A stretch of DNA of 6,834 nt from NCBI GenBank assembly GCA_012510305.1, contig JAAZIE010000106.1, forward strand, positions 1-6,834, given 5' to 3'. This DNA is from Bacillota bacterium (lineage in GTDB: Bacteria; Bacillota; Dethiobacteria; DTU022). The position numbers and the translations under genes are program-made. Positions 1 through 5,808 of the stretch are shown piece after piece (position 1 is the stretch's first letter; each line of letters begins with the position of its first letter). The notes under the pieces were generated by a model, which had not been told where the DNA came from, made no database searches, and saw nothing but the letters and a program-made list of their open reading frames with translations.

Positions 1-982
1 CCCGGGCGGCCCTGAAAACCAGTTCGCTGAAACGTCCCGGCCGCTCCAGGCGAATTTCACTCTTCGCCGGGTGAACGTTGATATCGAGAAGGGCCGGCGG
101 TACCTGCAGCATCAAGACGGCTAGGGGATAACGCCTCCGCCCCAGCATGCCTCCGTAAGCCCGCTCCAGCGCCCCCGCCAGGGCGGGGCTCCGGACCACA
201 CGCCCGTTGATCACCACGGTAACCCAGCGGCGCGATGCGCGGCTGTAATGGGGCGCGCTGATAAAACCGGCCAGGCTGATCCCGGCTTCAGCGTCGCGCT
301 GCTGCAGCGGCAGCGCCGCGGCGGCAGCCTCCTGGCCGTAAAGGGCGCCGATGGCGTGGAGCAGCGAGCCGTCTCCGGCGGTGCGCAGAACAGTTCTTTC
401 ATCGCTCACCAGGGTAAAGGCGCACCCGGGGTGGGCCAGGGCCAGGGTGGTCACCAGGCCGCTAATCCGGGCCAGCTCCCGCGGTGCACCCCGGAGAAAT
501 TTCAGACGCCCCGGGGTGTTGAAAAAAAGATCTTCCACGATCACCTCGGTCCCCTCCGGGGCGCCGCGCTCCACCGGCGCGCCGCCCTCTCCCCCCTCCC
601 TGCGAATGCGCCGCGCCGCAAGGTCCCTGCTGCGGCGGCTGGTCAGGGTAACCCTCGCTACCGCGGCGATACTGGGCAGCGCTTCACCACGAAAACCGAG
701 GCTGGTGATACCGGCCAGCTCCCCCAGCGCTGCCAGCTTGCTGGTGGCAAAACGGGAGAAGGCCAGCTCCAGGGTGGCGGGGTCCATCCCGCTGCCGTTG
801 TCCACAACCCTGATCAGGCGCTTCCCCCCCTGAAGAACAGTGATCGCGATCTGATCCGCCCCGGCGTCCAGAGAATTCTCCACCAGCTCTTTCACTACCG
901 AGGCGGGATGTTCGATCACCTCGCCGGCGGCGATCTGGTCTGCAGTCCGGGAATCCAAAATTTGAATCGGCCGGGTAGACAT
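1..982 (-). CDS. mutL: DNA mismatch repair protein MutL, N-terminal part (3' end cut by window edge)
   Basis: MutL is the ATP-dependent coordinator of mismatch repair: it is recruited by mismatch-bound MutS and passes the signal to strand incision. The 327 visible residues cover the whole GHKL ATPase domain and the transducer domain. Motifs in order: IAAGEV at 17-22, KELVEN at 31-36 (catalytic Glu32, Mg-binding Asn36), DNGSGM at 61-66, ATSK at 79-82, GFRGEAL at 96-102, NTPGRLKFL at 155-163, VINGR at 257-261, and DINVHPAKSEIRL at 300-312, whose Lys307 matches the ATP-contacting lysine of E. coli MutL. The ATG at 982 follows a good ribosome binding site 17 nt after the mutS stop, so the start is secure. 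Oddities: the usual ERPASV reads EHPASV (24-29), RHATSK reads RFATSK (77-82) and NTPAR reads NTPGR. The C-terminal dimerisation/endonuclease domain lies outside the window, so whether it is a nicking MutL cannot be seen. Confidence 0.97.
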   Translation of the reverse strand, partial: MSTRPIQILDSRTADQIAAGEVIEHPASVVKELVENSLDAGADQIAITVLQGGKRLIRVVDNGSGMDPATLELAFSRFATSKLAALGELAGITSLGFRGEALPSIAAVARVTLTSRRSRDLAARRIRREGGEGGAPVERGAPEGTEVIVEDLFFNTPGRLKFLRGAPRELARISGLVTTLALAHPGCAFTLVSDERTVLRTAGDGSLLHAIGALYGQEAAAAALPLQQRDAEAGISLAGFISAPHYSRASRRWVTVVINGRVVRSPALAGALERAYGGMLGRRRYPLAVLMLQVPPALLDINVHPAKSEIRLERPGRFSELVFRAAR

Positions 983-990
983 TTCACAAT

Positions 991-997
991 CCCCTTT
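991..997 (-). promoter_or_regulatory. Ribosome binding site of mutL
   Basis: AAAGGGG on the minus strand sits in the 17-nt gap between the mutS stop and the mutL ATG, with 8 nt between it and the start codon. This fixes the mutL start at 982. The gap is too short for an independent promoter or terminator, so mutL is almost certainly translated from a mutS-mutL transcript. Confidence 0.8.
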
Positions 998-999
998 GC

Positions 1000-3627
1000 T
1001 CAATTTGACCGGTCCTCTTCCTCTTCGTCGCTTTGAAAAAGGATCTGCTGCAACCGGTAAAGATGCTGGATCGCTTCCAGGGGGGTCATCCGGTTCAGAT
1101 CCAGCGCTTCCAGCTCTCCAAGAACCTTTTCCGCCCTGCCGTCAGCCGGGGGCGGATCAGCGACCACCGGCAGCAGGCTGAGCTGCTTTTCGGGCATCTT
1201 CGAAGCCGCGGTTTCCAGCTCGGCCAGGATCGCTTCAGCCCGCAGGAGCACCTCCGGGGGAAGCCCCGCCAGCCGGGCCACGTTGACCCCGTAACTCTTG
1301 TCCGAACGCCCGGCGATCACCCGGCGCAAAAAGAGAACCTCTCTCCCTTTCTCCTTCACCGCCATGGTGTAGTTCTTCACCCCCGCCAGCTCTTCTTCCA
1401 GGTTGGTGAGCTCGTGGTAGTGCGTCGAAAAAAGTGTCTTCGCCTTGATCCGGCGGCCGATGTACTCCAGGACGCTGCGCGCGATACTCATGCCGTCATA
1501 GGTGCTGGTACCGCGGCCGATCTCGTCGAGGATGAGGAGGCTGCGCGGGGTCGCTTCGTTCAGAATTTGGGCGGTCTCCTGCATCTCCACCATAAAGGTG
1601 CTCAACCCCCGGCTGAGATCGTCGCTGGCCCCCACCCGGGCGAAGATGCGGTCAAAAACGGGCAGCTCCGCCTCCTCCGCCGGAACAAAGGAACCCATCT
1701 GCGCCATCAGGCAGATCAGGGCGGCGCTGCGGATGTAGGTGCTTTTTCCGGCCATGTTCGGCCCCGTAATGATATGCACGGGAACGCCGTCATCCATGAG
1801 CAGATCGTTGGGCACGAAGCGCTCTTCCGGGTTCTGCTCCACCACCGGGTGGCGGCCGCGCCTGATCCGGATTCTCCCCTCACCGGAGAAGCGGGGCCGG
1901 CAGTAGCGGTAACGCTCCGCCGCCTCGGCAAAACCCTGCAGGCAGTCGAGCCGGGCCAGGCGCACCGCCGCCGCCTGCAGCAGCGGTACCCCGGCGGCGA
2001 TCTCCTCGCGCAGGGCTTCAAAAAGTTCATACTCCAGCCGGATGAGCTGCTCCTGTGCACCGGTAATCTGCCCTTCCATCTCTTTCAGCGATTCGGTAAC
2101 AAAGCGCTCGGCGTTGACCAGGGTCTGCCGGCGCAGATAATCGGAAGGGACCTGCGCCAGGTTGGGCCTGGTCACTTCGATATAGTAACCGAAGTTGCGG
2201 TTGTAACCCACCCGCAGCGACTTTATCCCGGTGCGGTGGCGCTCTTTTTTCTCGAATTCCAGCAGCCAGCCGCGCCCGTCACTGGTAATAGAGCGCAACC
2301 GGTCCACCTCTTCGCTGTAGCCGTCGCGGATGAGCCCGCCTTCGCGAAGCTGCAGCGGCGGCTCATCGGCCAGGGCCCGGCCAATCCCGTCCACCACCGC
2401 GGAGAAGTCGGGGAACTGCCGCAGCGATTGCAGCAGCGGCGCCCGGCGCTCTTCCAGGAGACGGGAAAGCGGGTCCAGTTTTTGCAGCGTCTCTTTCAAG
2501 CTCACCAGGTCGCGGGCGTTGACCCGGCCGGCGCAAAGGCGGCTGCAGAAACGCTCCAGGTCTAGAAGCTGCTTCAGGGCAGCGCGCAGCTCTCCCCTGG
2601 TCAGCGGATTCTGCCGCAGCTCCGCCACCGCCTCCTGCCGTTCTTCAATGAGGTTTTGCTCGAGCAAAGGCTGCTCCACCCAGCGGCGCAGCAGGCGCCG
2701 CCCCATGGCGGTGAGACAGTGATCGAGCAGCCCCAGCAGGCTTCCCTTTCGTTTCCCCTCGCGGATGGTCCGGATAAGCTCCAGGTTTTGGGCGGTAATC
2801 CCGTCGACGGGCATCCGGCTGCCGGGCAGGAAGAGTTCCAGGCGGCGAAAATGCTTTCCGCGGGCGGGGTGCTGCAGCATCTGAAGGTACTCCAGCGCCG
2901 CAGCCGCCGCCGCAACGGCCGCCGGGTAACGCGAGAGAGAGAGTTTTTCCCAGGTTTCCTCACCCCACTGCCCGGTGATGGTTTCTTTGATTTGCACCGG
3001 ATCGGCTGCAAAGTCTAAAACAGTGCCCGGGGTCCCCTGCGGCTCCAGAAAAGGGCGAAATGTTTGCGCCGCCCCGCTGGAGCAGTAGAGCGATTCCGCC
3101 GGCTGCAACCGCAAAAGCTCGTCGACCAGGGCCGGGACCGCCTCTTCGCCGGAGCGCTCGTTGATCCGAAAATCACCGGTGGAGACATCCACCGCCGCCA
3201 GCCCGTAATATCCTTCCGCGCCACCGGGAAGAGCGCAGAGAACAGCCAGGTAGTTGTTCCGGCTTTCTTCCAGCATCTCCGGATCGGTGACCGTGCCCGG
3301 GGTGAGAATCCTGGTGATTTCACGGCGCACCAGCCCTCCTCCCGCCGCCGCTTCTTCCACCTGCTCGCAGAGCGCCACCTTGAAACCATGGGCCAGCAGC
3401 TTGTTCAGGTATGTATCGGCAGCGTGTATCGGCACCCCGGCCATGGGGATGGGGTTTTTTTTGTTGCTCTCCCTGGTGGTCAGAACCACATCCATGGCCC
3501 TGGCGGCAGCGACGGCATCCTCGAAGAAGATCTCAAAAAAATCACCCACCTGAAAAAAAATGATCTTGTCCGGATGCTGCTCTTTAAACGAAAGATACTG
3601 CTTCATCATGGGGGTCAAATCGGTCAA
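1000..3627 (-). CDS. mutS: DNA mismatch repair protein MutS
   Basis: MutS is the mismatch sensor: a dimeric ABC-type ATPase that clamps on DNA, binds mispairs and small loops, and recruits MutL. It has 875 residues, normal for the family. The N-terminal mismatch-binding domain has GDFFE at 28-32, where Phe30 and Glu32 correspond to the wedging Phe and Glu of the GDFYE motif (the usual Tyr is Phe). Connector, lever and clamp regions follow, with NFGYYIEVT near 478-486. The C-terminal ATPase has Walker A TGPNMAGKST (621-630), the LSRGLSTFMVEM signature (671-682), Walker B ILDEIGRGTS (699-708, Asp701 and Glu702) and STHYHEL (734-740). QLSLL at 815-819 resembles the sliding-clamp-binding motif of E. 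coli MutS (QMSLL); the C-terminus is very acidic. The start is TTG at 3627, the only start codon after the in-frame stop that yields the full family N-terminus; TTG at 3618 or ATG at 3609 would shorten it by 3 or 6 residues. mutL follows 17 nt downstream. Confidence 0.98.
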   Translation of the reverse strand: MTDLTPMMKQYLSFKEQHPDKIIFFQVGDFFEIFFEDAVAAARAMDVVLTTRESNKKNPIPMAGVPIHAADTYLNKLLAHGFKVALCEQVEEAAAGGGLVRREITRILTPGTVTDPEMLEESRNNYLAVLCALPGGAEGYYGLAAVDVSTGDFRINERSGEEAVPALVDELLRLQPAESLYCSSGAAQTFRPFLEPQGTPGTVLDFAADPVQIKETITGQWGEETWEKLSLSRYPAAVAAAAAALEYLQMLQHPARGKHFRRLELFLPGSRMPVDGITAQNLELIRTIREGKRKGSLLGLLDHCLTAMGRRLLRRWVEQPLLEQNLIEERQEAVAELRQNPLTRGELRAALKQLLDLERFCSRLCAGRVNARDLVSLKETLQKLDPLSRLLEERRAPLLQSLRQFPDFSAVVDGIGRALADEPPLQLREGGLIRDGYSEEVDRLRSITSDGRGWLLEFEKKERHRTGIKSLRVGYNRNFGYYIEVTRPNLAQVPSDYLRRQTLVNAERFVTESLKEMEGQITGAQEQLIRLEYELFEALREEIAAGVPLLQAAAVRLARLDCLQGFAEAAERYRYCRPRFSGEGRIRIRRGRHPVVEQNPEERFVPNDLLMDDGVPVHIITGPNMAGKSTYIRSAALICLMAQMGSFVPAEEAELPVFDRIFARVGASDDLSRGLSTFMVEMQETAQILNEATPRSLLILDEIGRGTSTYDGMSIARSVLEYIGRRIKAKTLFSTHYHELTNLEEELAGVKNYTMAVKEKGREVLFLRRVIAGRSDKSYGVNVARLAGLPPEVLLRAEAILAELETAASKMPEKQLSLLPVVADPPPADGRAEKVLGELEALDLNRMTPLEAIQHLYRLQQILFQSDEEEEDRSN

Positions 3628-3640
3628 AAGCCGTTCACAT

Positions 3641-3648
3641 CCTCTTCC
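3641..3648 (-). promoter_or_regulatory. Probable ribosome binding site of mutS
   Basis: GGAAGAGG on the minus strand is the only purine-rich, Shine-Dalgarno-like sequence before mutS. It lies 13 nt from the TTG at 3627, longer than ideal, and even further from the alternative TTG (3618) and ATG (3609). It therefore favours the first TTG. A non-ATG start with a long spacer suggests modest translation of mutS compared with the PBP and mutL, whose sites are stronger and spaced at 8 nt. That last point is inference. Confidence 0.5.
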
Positions 3649-3668
3649 GCAATTCCTGCGTATTTACC

Positions 3669-3680
3669 GCCGGGCCCGGC
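3669..3680. repeat. 12-bp perfect GC palindrome in the mutS leader
   Basis: GCCGGGCCCGGC is perfectly self-complementary and lies 42 nt upstream of the mutS start. With no loop bases it is a poor RNA hairpin on its own, and no T-run follows it on the minus strand, so it is not an intrinsic terminator. It could be a protein-binding dyad or simply a product of high GC content. Confidence 0.4.
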
Positions 3681-3688
3681 CTTCAATC

Positions 3689-3712
3689 CGCGCGTGTCTG
3701 CCCCATCGCGCG
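3689..3712 (-). repeat. Short inverted repeat CGCGCG-N12-CGCGCG
   Basis: Two CGCGCG hexamers at 3689-3694 and 3707-3712 are separated by 12 nt and can form a 6-bp all-GC stem in the mutS leader transcript. Because CGCGCG is itself a palindrome, the arms are also a direct repeat. No U-tract follows, so termination is unlikely. Significance is uncertain in DNA of this composition. Confidence 0.35.
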
Positions 3713-3725
3713 ACGATCCTTTGCC

Positions 3726-3767
3726 GGATTAAATTAGCCCGGGCTGCTGTTTCGAACCCGCTAATCC
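3726..3767 (-). other. Potential stem-loop spanning the PBP stop codon
   Basis: In the minus-strand transcript UUAGC (3764-3760) can pair with GCUAA (3738-3734), and GGG (3759-3757) with CCC (3743-3741). This leaves a 2-nt bulge and a 13-nt loop. An outer alternative pairs GGAUUA (3767-3762) with UAAUCC (3731-3726). The stem includes the UAG stop of the PBP gene. Only a short, interrupted U-stretch (UUUAAU) follows, so it is at best a weak terminator or a 3'-end stabilising structure. The region also contains the 10-bp palindrome AGCCCGGGCT (3736-3745). Confidence 0.35.
3728..3756 (-). promoter_or_regulatory. Weak candidate sigma-A-type promoter for mutS-mutL
   Basis: On the minus strand TTCGAA (3756-3751) and TTTAAT (3733-3728) are separated by exactly 17 nt. 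The -10 element matches TATAAT at five of six positions, the -35 matches TTGACA at only three of six. Transcription would begin near 3721, giving a leader of about 94 nt before mutS. It overlaps the possible stem-loop at the PBP end, so the two readings compete. The evidence is only these two short matches in the longest intergenic gap. Confidence 0.22.
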
Positions 3768-5779
3768 TGTGAGGCAAGCAGGTAGCGCTCCAGCACGGTG
3801 CGGCCCACGGGAAGAGCATCCGCCGCCGCCCAGCCGGCTCCTTCCATCACCACCGCTACCACCAGTTCCGGCGACCGGGCCGGACCATAAGTCACGTACC
3901 AGCAGATATTGCCTTCACCGGTATCGGTCTCGGCGGTGCCGGTCTTGCCGGCCACCTTGAACCCGGAAACAGCGCCGGCGGCCGAAGGAGCGCCGGCACC
4001 ATGCACCGCTTCCACCAGGGCGCGGTGCACCGTCTCTGCAACCGCGGGGCTGACCACTTCTTCCTTCCATAGTTTCGGCTCACCGGGCAGTAGCTGCGGC
4101 CGGGGGATGGAACCCTCACCGGCAAAGGGACAATACAGCAGGGCCATCTGCAGCGGCGTGACCAGCACCTCTCCCTGGCCAAAGCTGCTGTCGGCCAGCT
4201 GGATCTCCGACTTGAACCCTTCCTCTGACAGGCGCGAGCGGGCTGCCGGCAGGAGAAAGGGAATCTGCTCTTCAAAACCGAAACGCCCGCCGTACCGGGC
4301 GAACTTCTGCTTGCCCAGGGCCAGCCCCGCCCGGGCAAAGTAAATGTTGTCCGAGAACTTCATCGCCTTTTCCAGGTCCAGTTTTTCCACCTCGGGATGC
4401 ACCCGCCGGACGTAATATTCTCCCCATGACTGCGAAGGCTGCCACCGTTTCCCCTTGATCTTGATTTTTTCTTCCGCAGACAAAGCCTGCGCATCCAGCG
4501 CCGCCGCCGCGGTAAAAGGTTTAAAAGCCGAACCGGGCGGATAGACCCCGGAGATGGCGCGGTTCAAGAAGGGCTGCGCCTCATCTTCCTGCAGTTTTTG
4601 CCATGCAGCGGCGGTAAACCCGGCGATGAAGCCGTTGGGGTCAAAACCGGGGTTGCTGTAAAGAACAAGGAGCTCTCCTGTGCGCGGCTCCATCGCCACC
4701 ACGGCCCCTCGCTTTTTACCCAGGGCCTTTGCGGCGCACTTTTGCAGCTCCAGGTCCACGGTAAGCTCAACATCCTCGCCGTTTTGGGGTTCCTTTTCCG
4801 CAATGAGCGCGATCTCCCCGCCGTCTTCCCCGACAATGCGCAGGGTATAGCCCTTGCTGCCGGCAAGCTTTTTTTCCAGCGCCGCCTCCAGCCCGTACTT
4901 GCCCAGCAGATCGCCCTCGCGGTAGCCTTCCTCCTCCCTCTCCTCCAGCTCTTCGGCGGTAATTTCACCCAGGTACCCGGTGAGATGAGCGGCGGAAGCG
5001 GCTGCGGGATAAGTGCGCTGCTGAACGTCCTCCAGGCAGAGCCCCTTTACCTGCTTCAGTTTCTTGATCACTTTCTTCTTTTTGGGATCAAGGACCGCCA
5101 GCGGAACATAGAGCCCCTCGCGCACCCAGGGCTGGTGCAACTTATCGGTAATGACTTCCTCGGAGAGACCGAGCAGCGGTGCCACGGCGGAGACAAACTG
5201 CGCCTCCTCCTCGTAGACCCCGGGAAGAGCGCGCACCTCTTTAAAGGAAGCCGGGCCGGCCAGCATCCTCTCGTGCCGGTCATAGATCGCTCCCCGCCGC
5301 GGCAGGGCCGGTTCCAGCAGAACCATGCTCTCGCCGGTCAGTTCCGGAAAGATAAGCCCGGAGTGCCACTGCAGCTGCCAGGGGGCGCCCCATTTTTCAC
5401 GGCCAAGCTGAACTTCGTACTGGACAGGAATTTTACCCACAGTCGAGGTTTTTAATTTCACTGAAAGAGAAAATGAAATCTGCCGGGTGCCGGATTCTTT
5501 CTTTTCCAACTCCGTCAGCTCTATATCTTCCAGGCCAATTCCCCGGCTGATGCCGGCGTAGCGCTCCGTGAATCGCTCTTCTGAATATTCTTTCCGGGAA
5601 GTGCCGTCCAGCAGCTCATACATGGCCGCGAAATCCTGCTCTCCCCAGAGAGTATAAAATTGCTCCACCACCGCCCCGGGCCGGAGGCGGCTGCAGCCCG
5701 GGGTTAAACACAGTATAACCAAAACCAACAATACCACAATCCGGATCGGCCGCGGCGGCTCCCCATATTTACCGAACAT
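3761..5779 (-). CDS. MecA-type class B penicillin-binding protein (peptidoglycan D,D-transpeptidase)
   Basis: This enzyme cross-links peptidoglycan stem peptides outside the membrane and is a beta-lactam target. The 672-residue protein begins with a short charged stretch and a hydrophobic anchor (about 12-28). An NTF2-like MecA_N domain follows (about 33-145; FYTLW, then DFAAMYELLD), then the PBP dimerisation domain (RGAIYDRHERMLA at 162-174, LTGYLGEI at 266-273, GKYGLEAALEKKLAG at 293-307) and the transpeptidase domain (about 355-665). All three active-site motifs are present: SAFK at 417-420 (nucleophile Ser417), SDN at 476-478 and KTGT at 612-615. No glycosyltransferase domain is present, hence class B; the MecA_N domain points to subclass B3, the group of S. 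aureus PBP2a and B. subtilis PBP3. TPGC ending at Cys29 is lipoprotein-like but lacks the usual Leu/Val/Ile at -3, so the anchor may be an uncleaved helix. The ATG at 5779 has a strong ribosome binding site. It lies 29 nt after miaB and 133 nt before mutS. Natural beta-lactam tolerance cannot be judged from sequence alone. Confidence 0.95.
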   Translation of the reverse strand: MFGKYGEPPRPIRIVVLLVLVILCLTPGCSRLRPGAVVEQFYTLWGEQDFAAMYELLDGTSRKEYSEERFTERYAGISRGIGLEDIELTELEKKESGTRQISFSLSVKLKTSTVGKIPVQYEVQLGREKWGAPWQLQWHSGLIFPELTGESMVLLEPALPRRGAIYDRHERMLAGPASFKEVRALPGVYEEEAQFVSAVAPLLGLSEEVITDKLHQPWVREGLYVPLAVLDPKKKKVIKKLKQVKGLCLEDVQQRTYPAAASAAHLTGYLGEITAEELEEREEEGYREGDLLGKYGLEAALEKKLAGSKGYTLRIVGEDGGEIALIAEKEPQNGEDVELTVDLELQKCAAKALGKKRGAVVAMEPRTGELLVLYSNPGFDPNGFIAGFTAAAWQKLQEDEAQPFLNRAISGVYPPGSAFKPFTAAAALDAQALSAEEKIKIKGKRWQPSQSWGEYYVRRVHPEVEKLDLEKAMKFSDNIYFARAGLALGKQKFARYGGRFGFEEQIPFLLPAARSRLSEEGFKSEIQLADSSFGQGEVLVTPLQMALLYCPFAGEGSIPRPQLLPGEPKLWKEEVVSPAVAETVHRALVEAVHGAGAPSAAGAVSGFKVAGKTGTAETDTGEGNICWYVTYGPARSPELVVAVVMEGAGWAAADALPVGRTVLERYLLASQD

Positions 5780-5787
5780 CTCCCATC

Positions 5788-5794
5788 CCTCCCC
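5788..5794 (-). promoter_or_regulatory. Ribosome binding site of the PBP gene
   Basis: GGGGAGG on the minus strand lies 8 nt before the ATG at 5779, inside the 29-nt gap after miaB. It is a near-ideal Shine-Dalgarno sequence and fixes the PBP start. The short gap, with no terminator in it, implies that the PBP is read through from miaB. Confidence 0.82.
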
Positions 5795-5808
5795 GGAGCT
5801 CCAATATT

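Noticed and set aside
248..1036. A 262-codon open frame on the plus strand, opposite mutL
   Set aside because: The minus-strand frame encodes conserved MutL motifs throughout. The plus-strand translation has no family resemblance and ends in a poly-Ser run that is the antisense of the acidic MutS C-terminus.
1033..2565. A 510-codon open frame on the plus strand, opposite mutS
   Set aside because: The minus strand here encodes unmistakable MutS with all family motifs. The plus-strand frame has low-complexity, His/Arg/Gln/Pro-rich composition, no recognisable motif and no convincing ribosome binding site. It is an antisense shadow of GC-rich coding DNA.
3749..3758. GGTTCGAAAC on the minus strand, resembling a tRNA T-loop
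   Set aside because: No acceptor stem, anticodon arm or CCA-like end can be placed around it, and the neighbouring bases are the end of the PBP gene.
3628..3760. Intrinsic terminator between the PBP gene and mutS
   Set aside because: GC-rich dyads are present but none is followed by a real U-tract on the minus strand, so read-through into mutS is the more likely reading.
4598..5455. A 285-codon open frame on the plus strand, opposite the PBP gene
   Set aside because: It overlaps conserved dimerisation and transpeptidase coding sequence and has no recognisable domain; it is an antisense shadow.
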